DNA of 64,000 nucleotides from Sphingomonadales bacterium UBA2369 (GCA_002344055.1 DDTH01000013.1:166886-230885); one strand, 5' to 3'; counted from the stretch's first letter, positions 1 through 10,221 are shown. A program made the numbers and translations. The notes: generated by a model not told the origin, from the sequence alone.

Positions 1-1913
1 CCGTTCTGTGTCGCTGCGGCGCGTCCCGCGGCCCAGGCTTCGGCCCGGCGCGCCGTCCGCTCGGCGATGTTGCCGCCCCAGCTTTGCTCCAGCGGCAGCA
101 GGGCCTGCATCGCCAGTTCCTTGTCGAACAAATAGGTCATCACGTCCTTGGCGACCGGCGCGGCCGCGCGGGCGCCGCCCAGACCATGCTCGATCACCAC
201 TGCGCCGGCATAGATCGGATTGTCCGTCGGCGCGAAGAAGATGAAGAGGCCGTGGTCGCGGAAGCGCCATTCGCCGCTCTGTCCGCGCTGAGTGCCGGTG
301 ATCCGCCGGACCTGTGCCGTGCCGGTCTTGCCGGCCATCTGGATGTCGCGAAACGGCAGCCGGCTGCGCACCGCGGTGCCGGCGCCGTTGACCACTTCCC
401 ACATGCCGCCGCGCACGGCGGCGAAAGCTTCGTCGCTGTAGGGCAAAGCCGGGCCGGGCGGCGCGTCGGTCAGCAGCAGGCGCGGCTGCAGGTCGCGGCC
501 CGAGGCGATCCGGGCCGACGAGATGGCCAATTGCAGCGGGTTCACGCTGACATAGCCCTGGCCGATCGAGGTATTCAGCGTATCGGCCTGGCCCCATTGC
601 TGGTCGAACCGGCGGACTTTCCAGCCGGCGTCCGGCACGGTGCCATAATGTTGCGAGACGACCGGCAGGTCGAAGCGCGTGCCGAAGCCCATTTCGCGGC
701 AGACCGGCGCGAGCGCATCGATGCCGACACGGCGACCCATCGAATAGAAATAGGTGTTGCACGAGCGGGCGATCGCCTGATGCATGTTCATCGGCCCGTG
801 GCGGCCGAGACAGCGGAAGGTGCGATTGCCCAGGCTGTAGCCGCCACCGCAGAAGACGCGCTCATTGGGATCGACCCCGGCCCGCAGCAGCGCCATCGCC
901 ACCGTCGGCTTGAAAGTGGAGCCGGGCGGGTAGAGGCCGTTCAGCGCCTTGTTCAGCAGGGGCTTGCGCTGGTCCTCGGCCAGAAAGGCCCATTCATTGC
1001 GGCTGATCCCGTCGGCGAAGGCGTTGGGATCGTAAGCGGGCATGGAGGCCAGGCACAGAATGTCGCCGCTGCGGCAATCGATCACCACGCACGCGCCCGA
1101 TTCGTCGCCCAGGCGGCGGGCGGCATAGGATTGCAGGCCGATGTCGATGGTGGTGCGAACCTGTTGGCCCGGCGTGTCGTCCAGCGAGTCGAGTTCGCGG
1201 ACGATACGGCCGCGCGCAGTCATCTCGACGCGGGCGGCGCCGGGGCGGCCTTCCAGCGTCGCTTCCATCGTCTTTTCCAACCCCTCCTTGCCGATCTTGA
1301 AGCCCGGCGTGACGAAAAGCGGATTGCGGTTGGCGGCGAGAAACTCCTCGCGATTGGGGGTGCCGACATAGCCGATCAGATGGCCGACCGCGGCGCCCTC
1401 GGGATATTGGCGGGAAAAGCCACGCAAAGGCGATACGCCCGGCATTTCCTGCTGGCGGAGGACGACGGCGGCATATTGGTCGTAACGGTCGCCGGGCAGC
1501 TCCTTGACTTGCACCGGCTGCGAACCGGCGCGGGCGAGTTCCGTCTTCACCCGCTCGATATCGTCCGGGGTGAGATCGAGCAGGGGCTGAAGCTGGGCGA
1601 GCAATTGATCCTCGTCATCCACCCGGTCGGGCAGCAGGTCGATGCGGAAATTGCTGCGATTCTGGGCAATGGGGAGCCCGTTGCGATCGACGATCCAGCC
1701 GCGGCGGGGCGGGATCAGGCGCAGGTGGACGCGGTTCTCCTCCGCCTGCAACTGCGAGCGTTCATTCTCGGCGATGGCGATATAGGCCATGCGCCCGGCC
1801 AGCAGCAGCCCGACCGCGCCCTGCAGCCCGCCGACCACCAGCGCGCGGCGCGTGAAGGTCAGCTGCTGGGTCTGTTCAGTCAGGAGCGGGGCGTGCCGCC
1901 GCCTCTTTCTCAT
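1..1913 (-). CDS. mrdA: Penicillin-binding protein 2 (partial, C-terminus off window)
   Basis: Class B PBP, the elongasome transpeptidase that cross-links peptidoglycan in the lateral wall. About 637 residues are visible, starting with ATG at 1913; the stop lies left of the window. A basic N-terminus and one membrane anchor (about residues 20-45) precede the pedestal and transpeptidase domains. All three penicillin-binding motifs can be read: S332-T-F-K335 (active serine), S384-C-N386 and K529-T-G531. The family is about 600-650 residues, so only a little is missing. It lies 37 bases downstream of mreD, same strand, as the last visible gene of a mreB-mreC-mreD-mrdA operon; rodA often follows and would be outside. 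The long open frame on the opposite strand here is a shadow. Confidence 0.96.
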   Translation of the reverse strand, partial: MRKRRRHAPLLTEQTQQLTFTRRALVVGGLQGAVGLLLAGRMAYIAIAENERSQLQAEENRVHLRLIPPRRGWIVDRNGLPIAQNRSNFRIDLLPDRVDDEDQLLAQLQPLLDLTPDDIERVKTELARAGSQPVQVKELPGDRYDQYAAVVLRQQEMPGVSPLRGFSRQYPEGAAVGHLIGYVGTPNREEFLAANRNPLFVTPGFKIGKEGLEKTMEATLEGRPGAARVEMTARGRIVRELDSLDDTPGQQVRTTIDIGLQSYAARRLGDESGACVVIDCRSGDILCLASMPAYDPNAFADGISRNEWAFLAEDQRKPLLNKALNGLYPPGSTFKPTVAMALLRAGVDPNERVFCGGGYSLGNRTFRCLGRHGPMNMHQAIARSCNTYFYSMGRRVGIDALAPVCREMGFGTRFDLPVVSQHYGTVPDAGWKVRRFDQQWGQADTLNTSIGQGYVSVNPLQLAISSARIASGRDLQPRLLLTDAPPGPALPYSDEAFAAVRGGMWEVVNGAGTAVRSRLPFRDIQMAGKTGTAQVRRITGTQRGQSGEWRFRDHGLFIFFAPTDNPIYAGAVVIEHGLGGARAAAPVAKDVMTYLFDKELAMQALLPLEQSWGGNIAERTARRAEAWAAGRAAATQN

Positions 1914-1950
1914 CGCAATCGTTTCCGCCGGGCCGTTCTGGAGGGCGGTG

Positions 1951-2463
1951 TCACGCCAGACGCCAGCGGTCCAGACCGTAAATCATCCGCGCGACAATTG
2001 GGTAGGCGAGGATGGTGATGCCGAGCTGGGGCAGGAGCTGGACGAACGCTGTCGGGCTGCCCATCAGCACGGCGATATACCAGGCGGCGGCGATGTGAAA
2101 GGCGATCGCCACGACGGCGTACAGCCAGTCGAACCAGAAATCGCGATAAGCGACGCGCGTCTCGATCAGATCCAGCGCCAGGAAGATCGAGGTCCACAGC
2201 GCCATCGACTGGCCGATCGGATTGCCCGAGACGAGATCGTCGAACAGGCCGAAGGCGAGCGCGGCCGTCGGCGGCCAGATTTCCGGGCGCAGCAGCCGCC
2301 AGCCGAGCAGAAAGAGGAAGCCGATATCCGGCCCGAGCGGCATGGTCACGACGACCGGAAACAGGCCCAGCAGGACCGCGAGAATGGTCGTGACGGCGGG
2401 GACCAGCTTGCGCTTGTAATCGTGATAGAGGATCGCCCCGGTCGAGCCGGCAATGCGGTTCAT
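1951..2463 (-). CDS. mreD: Rod shape-determining protein MreD
   Basis: Inner-membrane component of the rod-shape elongasome, linking MreC to the membrane complex. The 170-residue protein is strongly hydrophobic with about five membrane segments and the usual MreD layout, including a conserved-looking FGLFDDLVSG stretch near residues 70-80. The ATG at 2463 overlaps the mreC stop by 4 bases (ATGA), which fixes the start and suggests translational coupling; a longer upstream extension in the same frame runs inside mreC and is not used. Length matches the family. Confidence 0.93.
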   Translation of the reverse strand: MNRIAGSTGAILYHDYKRKLVPAVTTILAVLLGLFPVVVTMPLGPDIGFLFLLGWRLLRPEIWPPTAALAFGLFDDLVSGNPIGQSMALWTSIFLALDLIETRVAYRDFWFDWLYAVVAIAFHIAAAWYIAVLMGSPTAFVQLLPQLGITILAYPIVARMIYGLDRWRLA

Positions 2464-3353
2464 CGCGGCGCCTCCGCCGGAGCGCTGCCGCCTTCGGACG
2501 GCGGCACGGCGGCCGGCTGATAGAGCGGCTGGACGATGGCGTAATCGACCCGCGAGGGCGCCGCGAGCGGGCGGGCGATGGCGAAATCGCCCTCGATCCG
2601 CACGATCTCGGCAACGGGAATGTCGGGCGGATAGATGCCGCCGACGCCGGAGGTGACAATCATGTCGCCGGGCCGAAAGGGGTTCGTGCCGACTTCGATC
2701 AGTTCCACCCGCAATTCGCTGTCGCCGGTGCCGACGGCGAGAGCGGGCGTGCCGTCGCGGGCCGAGCGGACCGGCACGGTACTGGCGCCGTCGATGATCA
2801 TCAGCACGCGCGCGCCCCAATTGCCGACGGTGACGACACGGCCGACCAGGCCTTCCGGGGCGCGGACCGGCATATTGTAGGCGACGCCCTGCTCGCTGCC
2901 GGCCGAAAGGATGGCGTAACGCCGCGCAGAATCCCAGGACGAGTTGACCAGCCGCCCGATCGCGACCTCGTCCGCGGTGGTGTCGCGCAGCTGCAGCAGG
3001 GCGCGCAGGCGATCATTCTCGAGCTGGGCGGCCTGCGCCTGGGTCAATTGCCCCTCGAGTTCGCGCACGCGGTCGCGCAGTTCGCCATTCTGGCGTCCGG
3101 CCTCGAAATAGTCGCCGACCGACTGGCTGAAGGAGGTCACTTCGCTGACCACGAAGCTGCCGGCGCGGCTGATCGGCGCGGTCACGTCGATGGCGAGATT
3201 CCGGACTGCCTGAAACGCGCGTGGATCGAGCACCGAAAGCGCCAGCAGGAACAGCGAGATGACGACGCCGCCAACCGCGACGACGTAAGTGGCGAACCGG
3301 CCATATTGGGCGCGGCGCGACTGGCCGGTGCGGCGGCGTCGGGGAGGCGCCAT
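2460..3353 (-). CDS. mreC: Rod shape-determining protein MreC
   Basis: Periplasmic scaffold of the elongasome that binds PBP2 and MreD. 297 residues: an Arg-rich cytoplasmic N-terminus, one transmembrane segment (about residues 24-44), a coiled coil (about 75-110, before the ENDRLRALLQL stretch) and the beta-domain containing SAGSEQGVAYNMPV and the GVGGIYPPDIPVA motif typical of MreC. The C-terminus is Pro/Ala rich and poorly conserved in the family. It lies between mreB and mreD on the same strand. Confidence 0.95.
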   Translation of the reverse strand: MAPPRRRRTGQSRRAQYGRFATYVVAVGGVVISLFLLALSVLDPRAFQAVRNLAIDVTAPISRAGSFVVSEVTSFSQSVGDYFEAGRQNGELRDRVRELEGQLTQAQAAQLENDRLRALLQLRDTTADEVAIGRLVNSSWDSARRYAILSAGSEQGVAYNMPVRAPEGLVGRVVTVGNWGARVLMIIDGASTVPVRSARDGTPALAVGTGDSELRVELIEVGTNPFRPGDMIVTSGVGGIYPPDIPVAEIVRIEGDFAIARPLAAPSRVDYAIVQPLYQPAAVPPSEGGSAPAEAPR

Positions 3354-3375
3354 CGCTATGGCCTCCTAGCCGGGA

Positions 3376-4419
<1,044 letters not shown>

Positions 4420-4565
4420 CTCTGCCAGTCACTCGCTATATGGTGCCGCGGGCGAGCCTTGGCCCGCCATGCACCCGCTCTATCTTGTTGGATGCCCCGC
4501 CGCCCTTAGTCCAATCACGTCTTCAAGTCTCGCGGGAAGGCCGCGCTTCCTATAGAGATTGTCCC

Positions 4566-6335
4566 ATGTCAATACGCCGCCTCCCCGACGATTTGATCAA
4601 CCGCATCGCCGCCGGCGAGGTGGTGGAGCGGCCGGCGAGCGCGCTGAAGGAACTGATCGAGAATGCGCTGGACGCCGGCGCAACCCGGATCGACGTCGCT
4701 CTCGGTGGGGGCGGGCTCGACCGGATCGAGGTGAGCGACGACGGCTGCGGCATGACGCCGGAGGAAATGGCGCTCGCGCTGGAGCGTCACGCGACCTCGA
4801 AGCTGCCGGACGGCGATCTGGAGAGCGTTGGAACGCTCGGTTTTCGCGGCGAAGCGCTGCCGAGCATCGCCAGCGTCGCGCGGCTGACGCTGCAAAGCCG
4901 GGTCCGGGGCAGCGATGGCTGGGAAATCGTCCGCGATCACGGCGTTGCGAGCGGGGAGGGGCCTGCCGGTCTGCCGCCGGGCACGCGCGTGCTGGTCGAG
5001 CAATTGTTCGGCAAGGTGCCGGCGCGGCGCAAGTTCCTGCGCTCCGCCCGAGCCGAATATGGCGCCTGCCTGGACGTGACGCGGCGGCTGGCGATGGCGC
5101 GGCCGGATGTCGGCTTCACGCTCACGCATGACGGCCGCCGGGTGTTTTCGCTCGCGCCGGGCGAGGACCGGATGGCACGGGTAGCGGCGCTGACCGATCC
5201 GGGTTTCGCGGCCAACGCCATTCCGGTCGATCACCAGCGCGGCAATGTGCGGCTGGGCGGTGTGGCTGGCGTGCCGACCTTCAATCGCGGGGTCGCCGAT
5301 CACCAATATCTGTTCGTAAACGGCCGCCCGGTGAAGGACAGGCTGCTGATCGGCGCGATCCGGGGCGCCTATGCCGATCTGCTCGCGCGCGACCGGCATC
5401 CGTTGCTGGCCTTGTTCATCGATCTGCCGGGCGACGAGGTGGATGTGAATGTCCATCCGGCCAAGACCGAAGTGCGCTTCCGCGACCCGGCGTTGGTGCG
5501 CGGGCTGATCGTCGGAGGGTTGAAGCAGGCGCTGGACGCGGAAGGCTTCCGCAGCGTGCAGGCGGCCGATGCGGGCGCGATGGCCAATTGGCAGAGCGAG
5601 CCGCTCGCACCGTCACCGGCCTTTACCAGCCTGTTCCAGCCGGACCGGCCGCAATGGACGCCGACCCCGCTGGCGGGCGAGATGCTGCACGAACGGCGGC
5701 AGGATTTCGCGCCGCAGGGGCGGGCCGAGACGGCCGTGGCGCCGGTCGATCATGATTATCCGCTCGGCGTGGCGCGCGGGCAAGTGGCGGCGACCTATAT
5801 CGTCGCCGAGGCGGCGGACGGGCTGGTGCTGGTCGATCAGCATGCGGCGCACGAGCGGCTGGTGCTGGAGCGCATGCGCCGGGCGCTCGGCGATGGCGGC
5901 GTGGCGCGGCAGGCCCTGCTGCTGCCGGAAGTGGTCGAACTGGACGAAGCGGCCTGCGACCGCCTGGAGGAAAGGTTCGGGGAACTGGCTGAACTGGGGC
6001 TGGAGCTGGAGAGGTTCGGGCCGCGCGCGATCCTGGTGCGGGCGGTGCCGGCTTTGCTGAAGACCGGCTCGGCGCATGGCCTGGTCACCGATCTGGCCGA
6101 CGAACTGGCGGCTTTCGATACGGCGCTGAGCCTGAAGGAACGGCTCGATCTGGTCGCCGCCACCATGGCCTGCCACGGCTCGGTCCGCGCCGGGCGGCAC
6201 CTGTCGGTCGCCGAGATGAACGCCTTGCTGCGCGAAATGGAGGTCACACCCCATAGCGGCCAATGCAACCACGGCCGCCCGACCTGGGTGAAGCTGGCCC
6301 ATGGCGATATCGAGAAATTGTTCGGGCGGAAGTAG
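4566..6335 (+). CDS. mutL: DNA mismatch repair protein MutL
   Basis: Mismatch-repair ATPase and nicking endonuclease that couples MutS recognition to excision. 589 residues from ATG 4566; an in-frame extension to 4440 lacks family similarity. The N-terminal GHKL ATPase shows ELIENALDAGA, DDGCGM and GFRGEALPS. The C-terminal half carries a DQHA-x2-E-x4-E metal-binding endonuclease motif (near 5835-5870) and a CNHGRPT motif near the end, as in organisms that nick with MutL rather than MutH. Divergent from mreB. No MutS is in the window. Confidence 0.97.
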   Translation: MSIRRLPDDLINRIAAGEVVERPASALKELIENALDAGATRIDVALGGGGLDRIEVSDDGCGMTPEEMALALERHATSKLPDGDLESVGTLGFRGEALPSIASVARLTLQSRVRGSDGWEIVRDHGVASGEGPAGLPPGTRVLVEQLFGKVPARRKFLRSARAEYGACLDVTRRLAMARPDVGFTLTHDGRRVFSLAPGEDRMARVAALTDPGFAANAIPVDHQRGNVRLGGVAGVPTFNRGVADHQYLFVNGRPVKDRLLIGAIRGAYADLLARDRHPLLALFIDLPGDEVDVNVHPAKTEVRFRDPALVRGLIVGGLKQALDAEGFRSVQAADAGAMANWQSEPLAPSPAFTSLFQPDRPQWTPTPLAGEMLHERRQDFAPQGRAETAVAPVDHDYPLGVARGQVAATYIVAEAADGLVLVDQHAAHERLVLERMRRALGDGGVARQALLLPEVVELDEAACDRLEERFGELAELGLELERFGPRAILVRAVPALLKTGSAHGLVTDLADELAAFDTALSLKERLDLVAATMACHGSVRAGRHLSVAEMNALLREMEVTPHSGQCNHGRPTWVKLAHGDIEKLFGRK

Positions 6336-6367
6336 CGCGCTCGTTGGCGCTGGCCTAAACGGATCGA

Positions 6368-6460
6368 ATGAACGCCCGAGTCCTGATCGCCGCCATCGTG
6401 GCCATCGCCCTGATCGCCTGGCTGCTGCTGGTCGTGCTCGATATCTTCGCGCTCTGGTAG
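6368..6460 (+). CDS. Small single-pass membrane protein (30 aa)
   Basis: A 30-codon frame from ATG to TAG, 32 bases after mutL on the same strand. After MNAR it is almost wholly hydrophobic, one transmembrane helix ending in DIFALW. No family is recognised. Its position after mutL suggests co-transcription; a weak AACGGATCGA stretch is the only ribosome-site candidate. It is supported by composition and by filling an otherwise empty gap. Confidence 0.5.
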   Translation: MNARVLIAAIVAIALIAWLLLVVLDIFALW

Positions 6461-6464
6461 GGGT

Positions 6465-7022
6465 TCAGGCACTCGTCCGGGCGCGGACGAAGGCGGCGAA
6501 GCCCTGCATGTAGCTCTGGAGCCGCGACGCGACCTTTTCGTCGGCCAGTTTGCCGTCGGCGTCGAACGCCTTGCCGGCCTGCGGGACGATCAGCCGTCCG
6601 GCCGTCCAGAAATCGCAGCCCAGGGTGCGCAGCACCGGCAGCCAGGCGGCCTGGCCCAGGGTGGTACCGAAATTGCCGGGCGATGCGCCGATCAGGCCGG
6701 TCGGCTTGCCCGAAAAGACGCGCGCGGCGTCGGCGGGCGGGCGGGAGGCCCAGTCGATCGCATTCTTGAACGCGCCGGGGATCGAATTGTTATATTCCGG
6801 CGACACGAGCAGCAGCGCGTCAGCCTCGGCGATGGCATCCTTCAGCGCCGTGACTGCGGCGGGGAAATCCGCCGCTTCCAGATCCGCGTCATAGACGGGG
6901 ATATCGGCGATGGTCAGTTGCCGGACCGTCACCCCCTCCGGCGCCTGTTCCGCCGCGGCGGCGAGCAAAGCGGTGTTGAACGAGCCCCGGCGGAGGCTTC
7001 CCGAAAGTCCGGCGATGATCAT
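6465..7022 (-). CDS. NADPH-dependent FMN reductase family protein
   Basis: Flavodoxin-fold reductase of the NADPH:FMN/azobenzene reductase (ChrR/YieF-like) family, which reduces flavin, quinones or chromate in the cytoplasm. 185 residues. The FMN phosphate loop is GLSGSLRRGSFN near the N-terminus and the second flavin motif is SPEYNNSIPGAFKNAIDW (about residues 74-91). The start at 7022 is preferred over an in-frame ATG 36 bases upstream because GAGGGG sits just before it. Convergent with the small membrane ORF after mutL. The substrate cannot be read from sequence. Confidence 0.9.
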   Translation of the reverse strand: MIIAGLSGSLRRGSFNTALLAAAAEQAPEGVTVRQLTIADIPVYDADLEAADFPAAVTALKDAIAEADALLLVSPEYNNSIPGAFKNAIDWASRPPADAARVFSGKPTGLIGASPGNFGTTLGQAAWLPVLRTLGCDFWTAGRLIVPQAGKAFDADGKLADEKVASRLQSYMQGFAAFVRARTSA

Positions 7023-7067
7023 GCCCCTCGCGCTGTCGTTGTTCTCGGGTAAAAGCAAGAGCGGGAT

Positions 7068-7454
7068 TTGAGGGAAGAGGCGCGTCTGGACGAACAGCTG
7101 GAACTGGTCGCGATCGTTTACCGGCAGGACGAACTGGCGATGATCCGGTCGCGGCTGGAATGGGCGGGCATCTGGTCATTCCGCCACAGCGAGTTGCAGA
7201 TCGCGATTGAAGTGCCGATCACCCTGGGGCTGGGCGGGGTCCGGATTTACGTCCATCGCGAAGAAGCCGGGGATGCGCGCGCCGTGCTGGCCGAAGGCGG
7301 GCCGTGGGACCGGATCGGCGGCGTTTACGACAATTCGCCCTGGGCGGACTGGATCATGATGCTGATGCTGCTCTTCCTGGCTGCGACGCCGCCGCCCGCG
7401 CGCATCCCGAGCGTTATCGTCGGAGCGGCTGCGGCAGTGCGGTCCGAGGATTAG
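7068..7454 (+). CDS. DUF2007-like putative signal-transducing protein
   Basis: 128 residues beginning at TTG 7068; the next in-frame ATG would remove part of the fold. The pattern of a short beta strand (LVAIVYRQDELAMIRSRLEWAGI) then a second strand and helix (VRIYVHREEAGDARAVL) is that of the DUF2007 ferredoxin-like domain found in small bacterial proteins of unknown role. A hydrophobic segment near the C-terminus (WIMMLMLLFLAA) may be a membrane anchor. Its last 4 bases overlap the end of the convergent ilvC-like gene. Confidence 0.65.
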   Translation: MREEARLDEQLELVAIVYRQDELAMIRSRLEWAGIWSFRHSELQIAIEVPITLGLGGVRIYVHREEAGDARAVLAEGGPWDRIGGVYDNSPWADWIMMLMLLFLAATPPPARIPSVIVGAAAAVRSED

Positions 7455-8428
7455 AGTTTTCGCAGCTTCTCGCCGACCGCCTCGATCGGATGTGTCGCGC
7501 CTTTTGCGCTCCAGGCCGTCATGCGCGGGTGGCCCTGTTCGGCCTGGCCGATGAAATTGCGGGTGAAGCGGCCGTCACGGACCTCGGCCAGAATGCGGCG
7601 CATTTCGGCGCGGGTTTCGTCCGTGACGATGCGCGGTCCCCCCTCCATCGCGCCGAAGCGGGCGGTGGTGGAGATCGCCTCGCGCATGCCGGCGATGCCG
7701 CGCTCGTAGATCAGGTCGGCGATGAGCTTTACCTCGGTAAGGCATTCGAAATAGGCGACTTCGGGTGAGAATCCAGCCTCGACCAGGGTCTCGAACCCGG
7801 CCTGGATCAGCTCGGGGATGGCACCCCAGAGCACGGCCTGCTCGTTGAACAGGTCGGCCTCGCATTCTTCGGCGAAGCTCGTGGGCAATATGCCCGCGCG
7901 GCCGCTCCCGAGGGCGGCGGCGTAGGACAACGCGAGTGCTTCGGCCTTGCCCGAGGCGTCGTGCTCCACCGCGAACAAGGCGATCATGCCGCGCCCCTCG
8001 GTATAGAGCTGGCGCAAGGCCGTGCCGGGGCCCTTGGGGGCGACGAGGAAGATGTCGAGGTCGGGACGCGGCGCGATCAGCCCGAAGCGGATGGCGAAAC
8101 CGTGGGAGAAGCCGATCGCGGCACCCTGCGGGAGGTTCGGGGCGAGATCGTTCGCGTAGATCGCACCCTGCGCCTCGTCGGGCGCGAGCATCATGACGAG
8201 ATCGGCCTCGCGCGCGGCTTCGGCGGGGGGGCGCACGGTGAAGCCGTCCGCTGCCGCCTCGGGGCGCCGCCGGGCGTTCCCGGGCAATGCGATCACGATG
8301 TCCGCCACGCCGCTGTCGCGCAAATTCAGCGCCTGCACGCGGCCCTGATTGCCATAGCCGACGATCGCCACCCGGCGGTTGCGGATCAGTTCCAGGTCGG
8401 CATCTTCGTCGCGATAAACCTTCGTCAT
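7451..8428 (-). CDS. ilvC: Ketol-acid reductoisomerase (IlvC-like, divergent)
   Basis: NADPH- and Mg-dependent enzyme that isomerises and reduces acetolactate in valine/leucine/isoleucine synthesis. 325 residues, class I length. It has the Rossmann motif GYGNQG (about residue 23), SHGF with the catalytic His, APKGPG with the Lys, and the metal/substrate residues DLFNEQ, FECLTEVK and AIST. Several family-invariant positions differ (GYGNQGRVQALN where GYGSQGHAHALN is usual), so it is a divergent copy. ilvB and ilvN are not adjacent. The start is ATG 8428, overlapping the miaA stop by 4 bases; the long upstream extension runs antiparallel to real coding and is rejected. Confidence 0.88.
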   Translation of the reverse strand: MTKVYRDEDADLELIRNRRVAIVGYGNQGRVQALNLRDSGVADIVIALPGNARRRPEAAADGFTVRPPAEAAREADLVMMLAPDEAQGAIYANDLAPNLPQGAAIGFSHGFAIRFGLIAPRPDLDIFLVAPKGPGTALRQLYTEGRGMIALFAVEHDASGKAEALALSYAAALGSGRAGILPTSFAEECEADLFNEQAVLWGAIPELIQAGFETLVEAGFSPEVAYFECLTEVKLIADLIYERGIAGMREAISTTARFGAMEGGPRIVTDETRAEMRRILAEVRDGRFTRNFIGQAEQGHPRMTAWSAKGATHPIEAVGEKLRKL

Positions 8429-9357
8429 GCGAGCAGCGCTAGGGCATCGCCGATATGGTCGCAATCGAGCGGGGCGGCGAAGCGTGGCCAATCCTCCGGC
8501 GGTTGGCGGCGGAACCAGGTATATTGACGCTTGGCGTAATTGCGGGTGGCCTGCTGGCCTGCGGCGAGCGCTTCGGCGTAATCCATGCGGCTGTCGAGCA
8601 AAGCGCCGAGTTCGCGCACGCCGATGGCGCGCATGACGGGTAGCGCGGGGTCGAGCCTGCGGGCGAGCAGAGCCTCGACCTCCGCGATGCCGGCGTCGCC
8701 CAGCATCGCCTCGAAGCGCTGGTCGCAGCGGGCGTAGAGCCAGTCGCGGGGCGGGAGCAGCACGAGCGGGCGGAGGGCGATCCGGTCGCCGATCCCGCCG
8801 ACGCGCTCGGCCTGCCAGGCGGCAAGTGGGCGGCCGGTGGATCGGACCACTTCCAGCGCGCGCGCTATGCGGGTGGTGTCGGACGGGCGGAGGCGCTCGG
8901 CGGCTTCTGAATCTTCCACGCTGAGCAGTTCGTAAGCGGTCACCGTCTCTAGGCTGCGAACCGCGGCGCGAATCTCGGGATCGATCTCCGGCACCGGCGC
9001 AATGCCGTCGAGCAGGGTGCGGATGTAAAGGCCCGTGCCGCCGACGAGAATGGGCAATCGTTCGCTCGCATGCGCTTCGGCGATGGCGGCACGGGCGTCG
9101 GTGGCCCAATCGACGGCGGAACAGGCGAACGCACCGTCGCGATAGCCGTAGAGACGATGCGGCGCCCGCGCTTCATCCGCTGCCGAGGGTCGCGCGGAGA
9201 GGATGTCGAGATCGCGATAGACCTGCGCGCTGTCGGCATTGATCACCACGCCGCCGGTGCGCTCGGCCAGCGCAAGGGCGAGCGCCGACTTGCCGCTCGC
9301 GGTCGGCCCCGCAATAAGCGCGAGCGGCGGTTCTTCGGGGGTGGATTTGGACTTCAT
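8425..9357 (-). CDS. miaA: tRNA dimethylallyltransferase
   Basis: Transfers an isopentenyl group from DMAPP to A37 of tRNAs reading UNN codons. 310 residues from ATG 9357 (an upstream in-frame ATG at 9426 lies inside serB). The P-loop GPTASGKS is near residue 16, followed by INADSAQVYRDLDI (substrate-tRNA/DMAPP site), the VGGTGLYIRTLLDG motif (about 95-108) and the C-terminal YAKRQYTWFRR anticodon-binding segment. It forms a coupled pair with the IlvC-like gene downstream and is head to head with serB. Confidence 0.96.
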   Translation of the reverse strand: MKSKSTPEEPPLALIAGPTASGKSALALALAERTGGVVINADSAQVYRDLDILSARPSAADEARAPHRLYGYRDGAFACSAVDWATDARAAIAEAHASERLPILVGGTGLYIRTLLDGIAPVPEIDPEIRAAVRSLETVTAYELLSVEDSEAAERLRPSDTTRIARALEVVRSTGRPLAAWQAERVGGIGDRIALRPLVLLPPRDWLYARCDQRFEAMLGDAGIAEVEALLARRLDPALPVMRAIGVRELGALLDSRMDYAEALAAGQQATRNYAKRQYTWFRRQPPEDWPRFAAPLDCDHIGDALALLA

Positions 9358-10219
9358 CGCGACCTTGATAGCAAAGGAACGGCTGGGCGAGAGCGACATT
9401 CGCACGGCCTGCGCCCTGCTGGCCAACGCGGGTCTGCCGGTGTTGGATCAGACCTGGATCGAGCCGGGCAGCGCGTGCGACCTCCGTGTGGACGGAGAAC
9501 CTCGTGCGGTGCGGATCGTGGTTCAGGGGATCGATCTGGTGACGCAGCCGGCGACCGGCCGCGAAAAGCGCCTGCTCGTCGCCGACATGGATTCCACCAT
9601 GATCACCGTCGAGTGCATCGACGAACTGGCCGATTATGCCGGGCTGAAGGCCGAGGTGGCGGCGATCACCGAGCGGGCGATGCTGGGAGAGCTTGATTTC
9701 GAGGCGGCGCTGAACGAGCGCGTGGCCTTGCTGGCTGGAATGGATGAGGCGGTGTTGGCACGATGCCGCGAGGAGCGCGTGCGCTACACGCCCGGCGCCA
9801 AGACCCTTGTGCAAACGATGAAGGCGCGCGGCGCGACGACGATCCTGGTTTCAGGAGGCTTCACCCACTTTGCGGACGCCGTCGGGGCGGACCTGGGCTT
9901 CGACCGTGTGATCGCCAATCGGCTGGAGGTTTCGGGCGGCAAGCTGACCGGGAGAGTGATCCCGCCCATCGTCGGGGCGGAGGCGAAGCGGCGGGTGCTG
10001 CTCGACGCCTGCGCAGAACTCGATATCCCGATCGCGGCGACGCTCGCGGTGGGGGACGGGGCGAACGACATCCCGATGCTGAAAGCCGCTGGGCTGGGCG
10101 TGGCCTATCACGCCAAGCCGGCCGCCAGAGACACGGCGGATGCGACGATCGATCACAATGACCTGACGGCCTTGCTCTATGCGCAGGCAATCCCGCGCAA
10201 CGAGTGGGTTGAAGGCTGA
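9341..10219 (+). CDS. serB: Phosphoserine phosphatase SerB
   Basis: Last step of serine synthesis: hydrolysis of O-phosphoserine. About 292 residues. The HAD catalytic motif DMDSTMI (nucleophile and general acid Asp) is near residue 83, with VSGGFT (motif II) and GDGANDIPML (motif IV). An N-terminal ACT-like regulatory region precedes the HAD domain. The start is either GTG 9341 or TTG 9347; the latter has GGGGGTGG just before it. Either way the 5' end overlaps the divergent miaA start by about 10-17 bases, so both promoters must lie inside coding DNA. Confidence 0.94.
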   Translation: MDLDFIATLIAKERLGESDIRTACALLANAGLPVLDQTWIEPGSACDLRVDGEPRAVRIVVQGIDLVTQPATGREKRLLVADMDSTMITVECIDELADYAGLKAEVAAITERAMLGELDFEAALNERVALLAGMDEAVLARCREERVRYTPGAKTLVQTMKARGATTILVSGGFTHFADAVGADLGFDRVIANRLEVSGGKLTGRVIPPIVGAEAKRRVLLDACAELDIPIAATLAVGDGANDIPMLKAAGLGVAYHAKPAARDTADATIDHNDLTALLYAQAIPRNEWVEG

Positions 10220-10221
10220 TC

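Noticed and set aside
84..2018. 644-codon open frame rightward at the left end
   Set aside because: It is antisense to mrdA, whose three catalytic motifs are intact; GC-rich codon bias leaves the opposite strand open.
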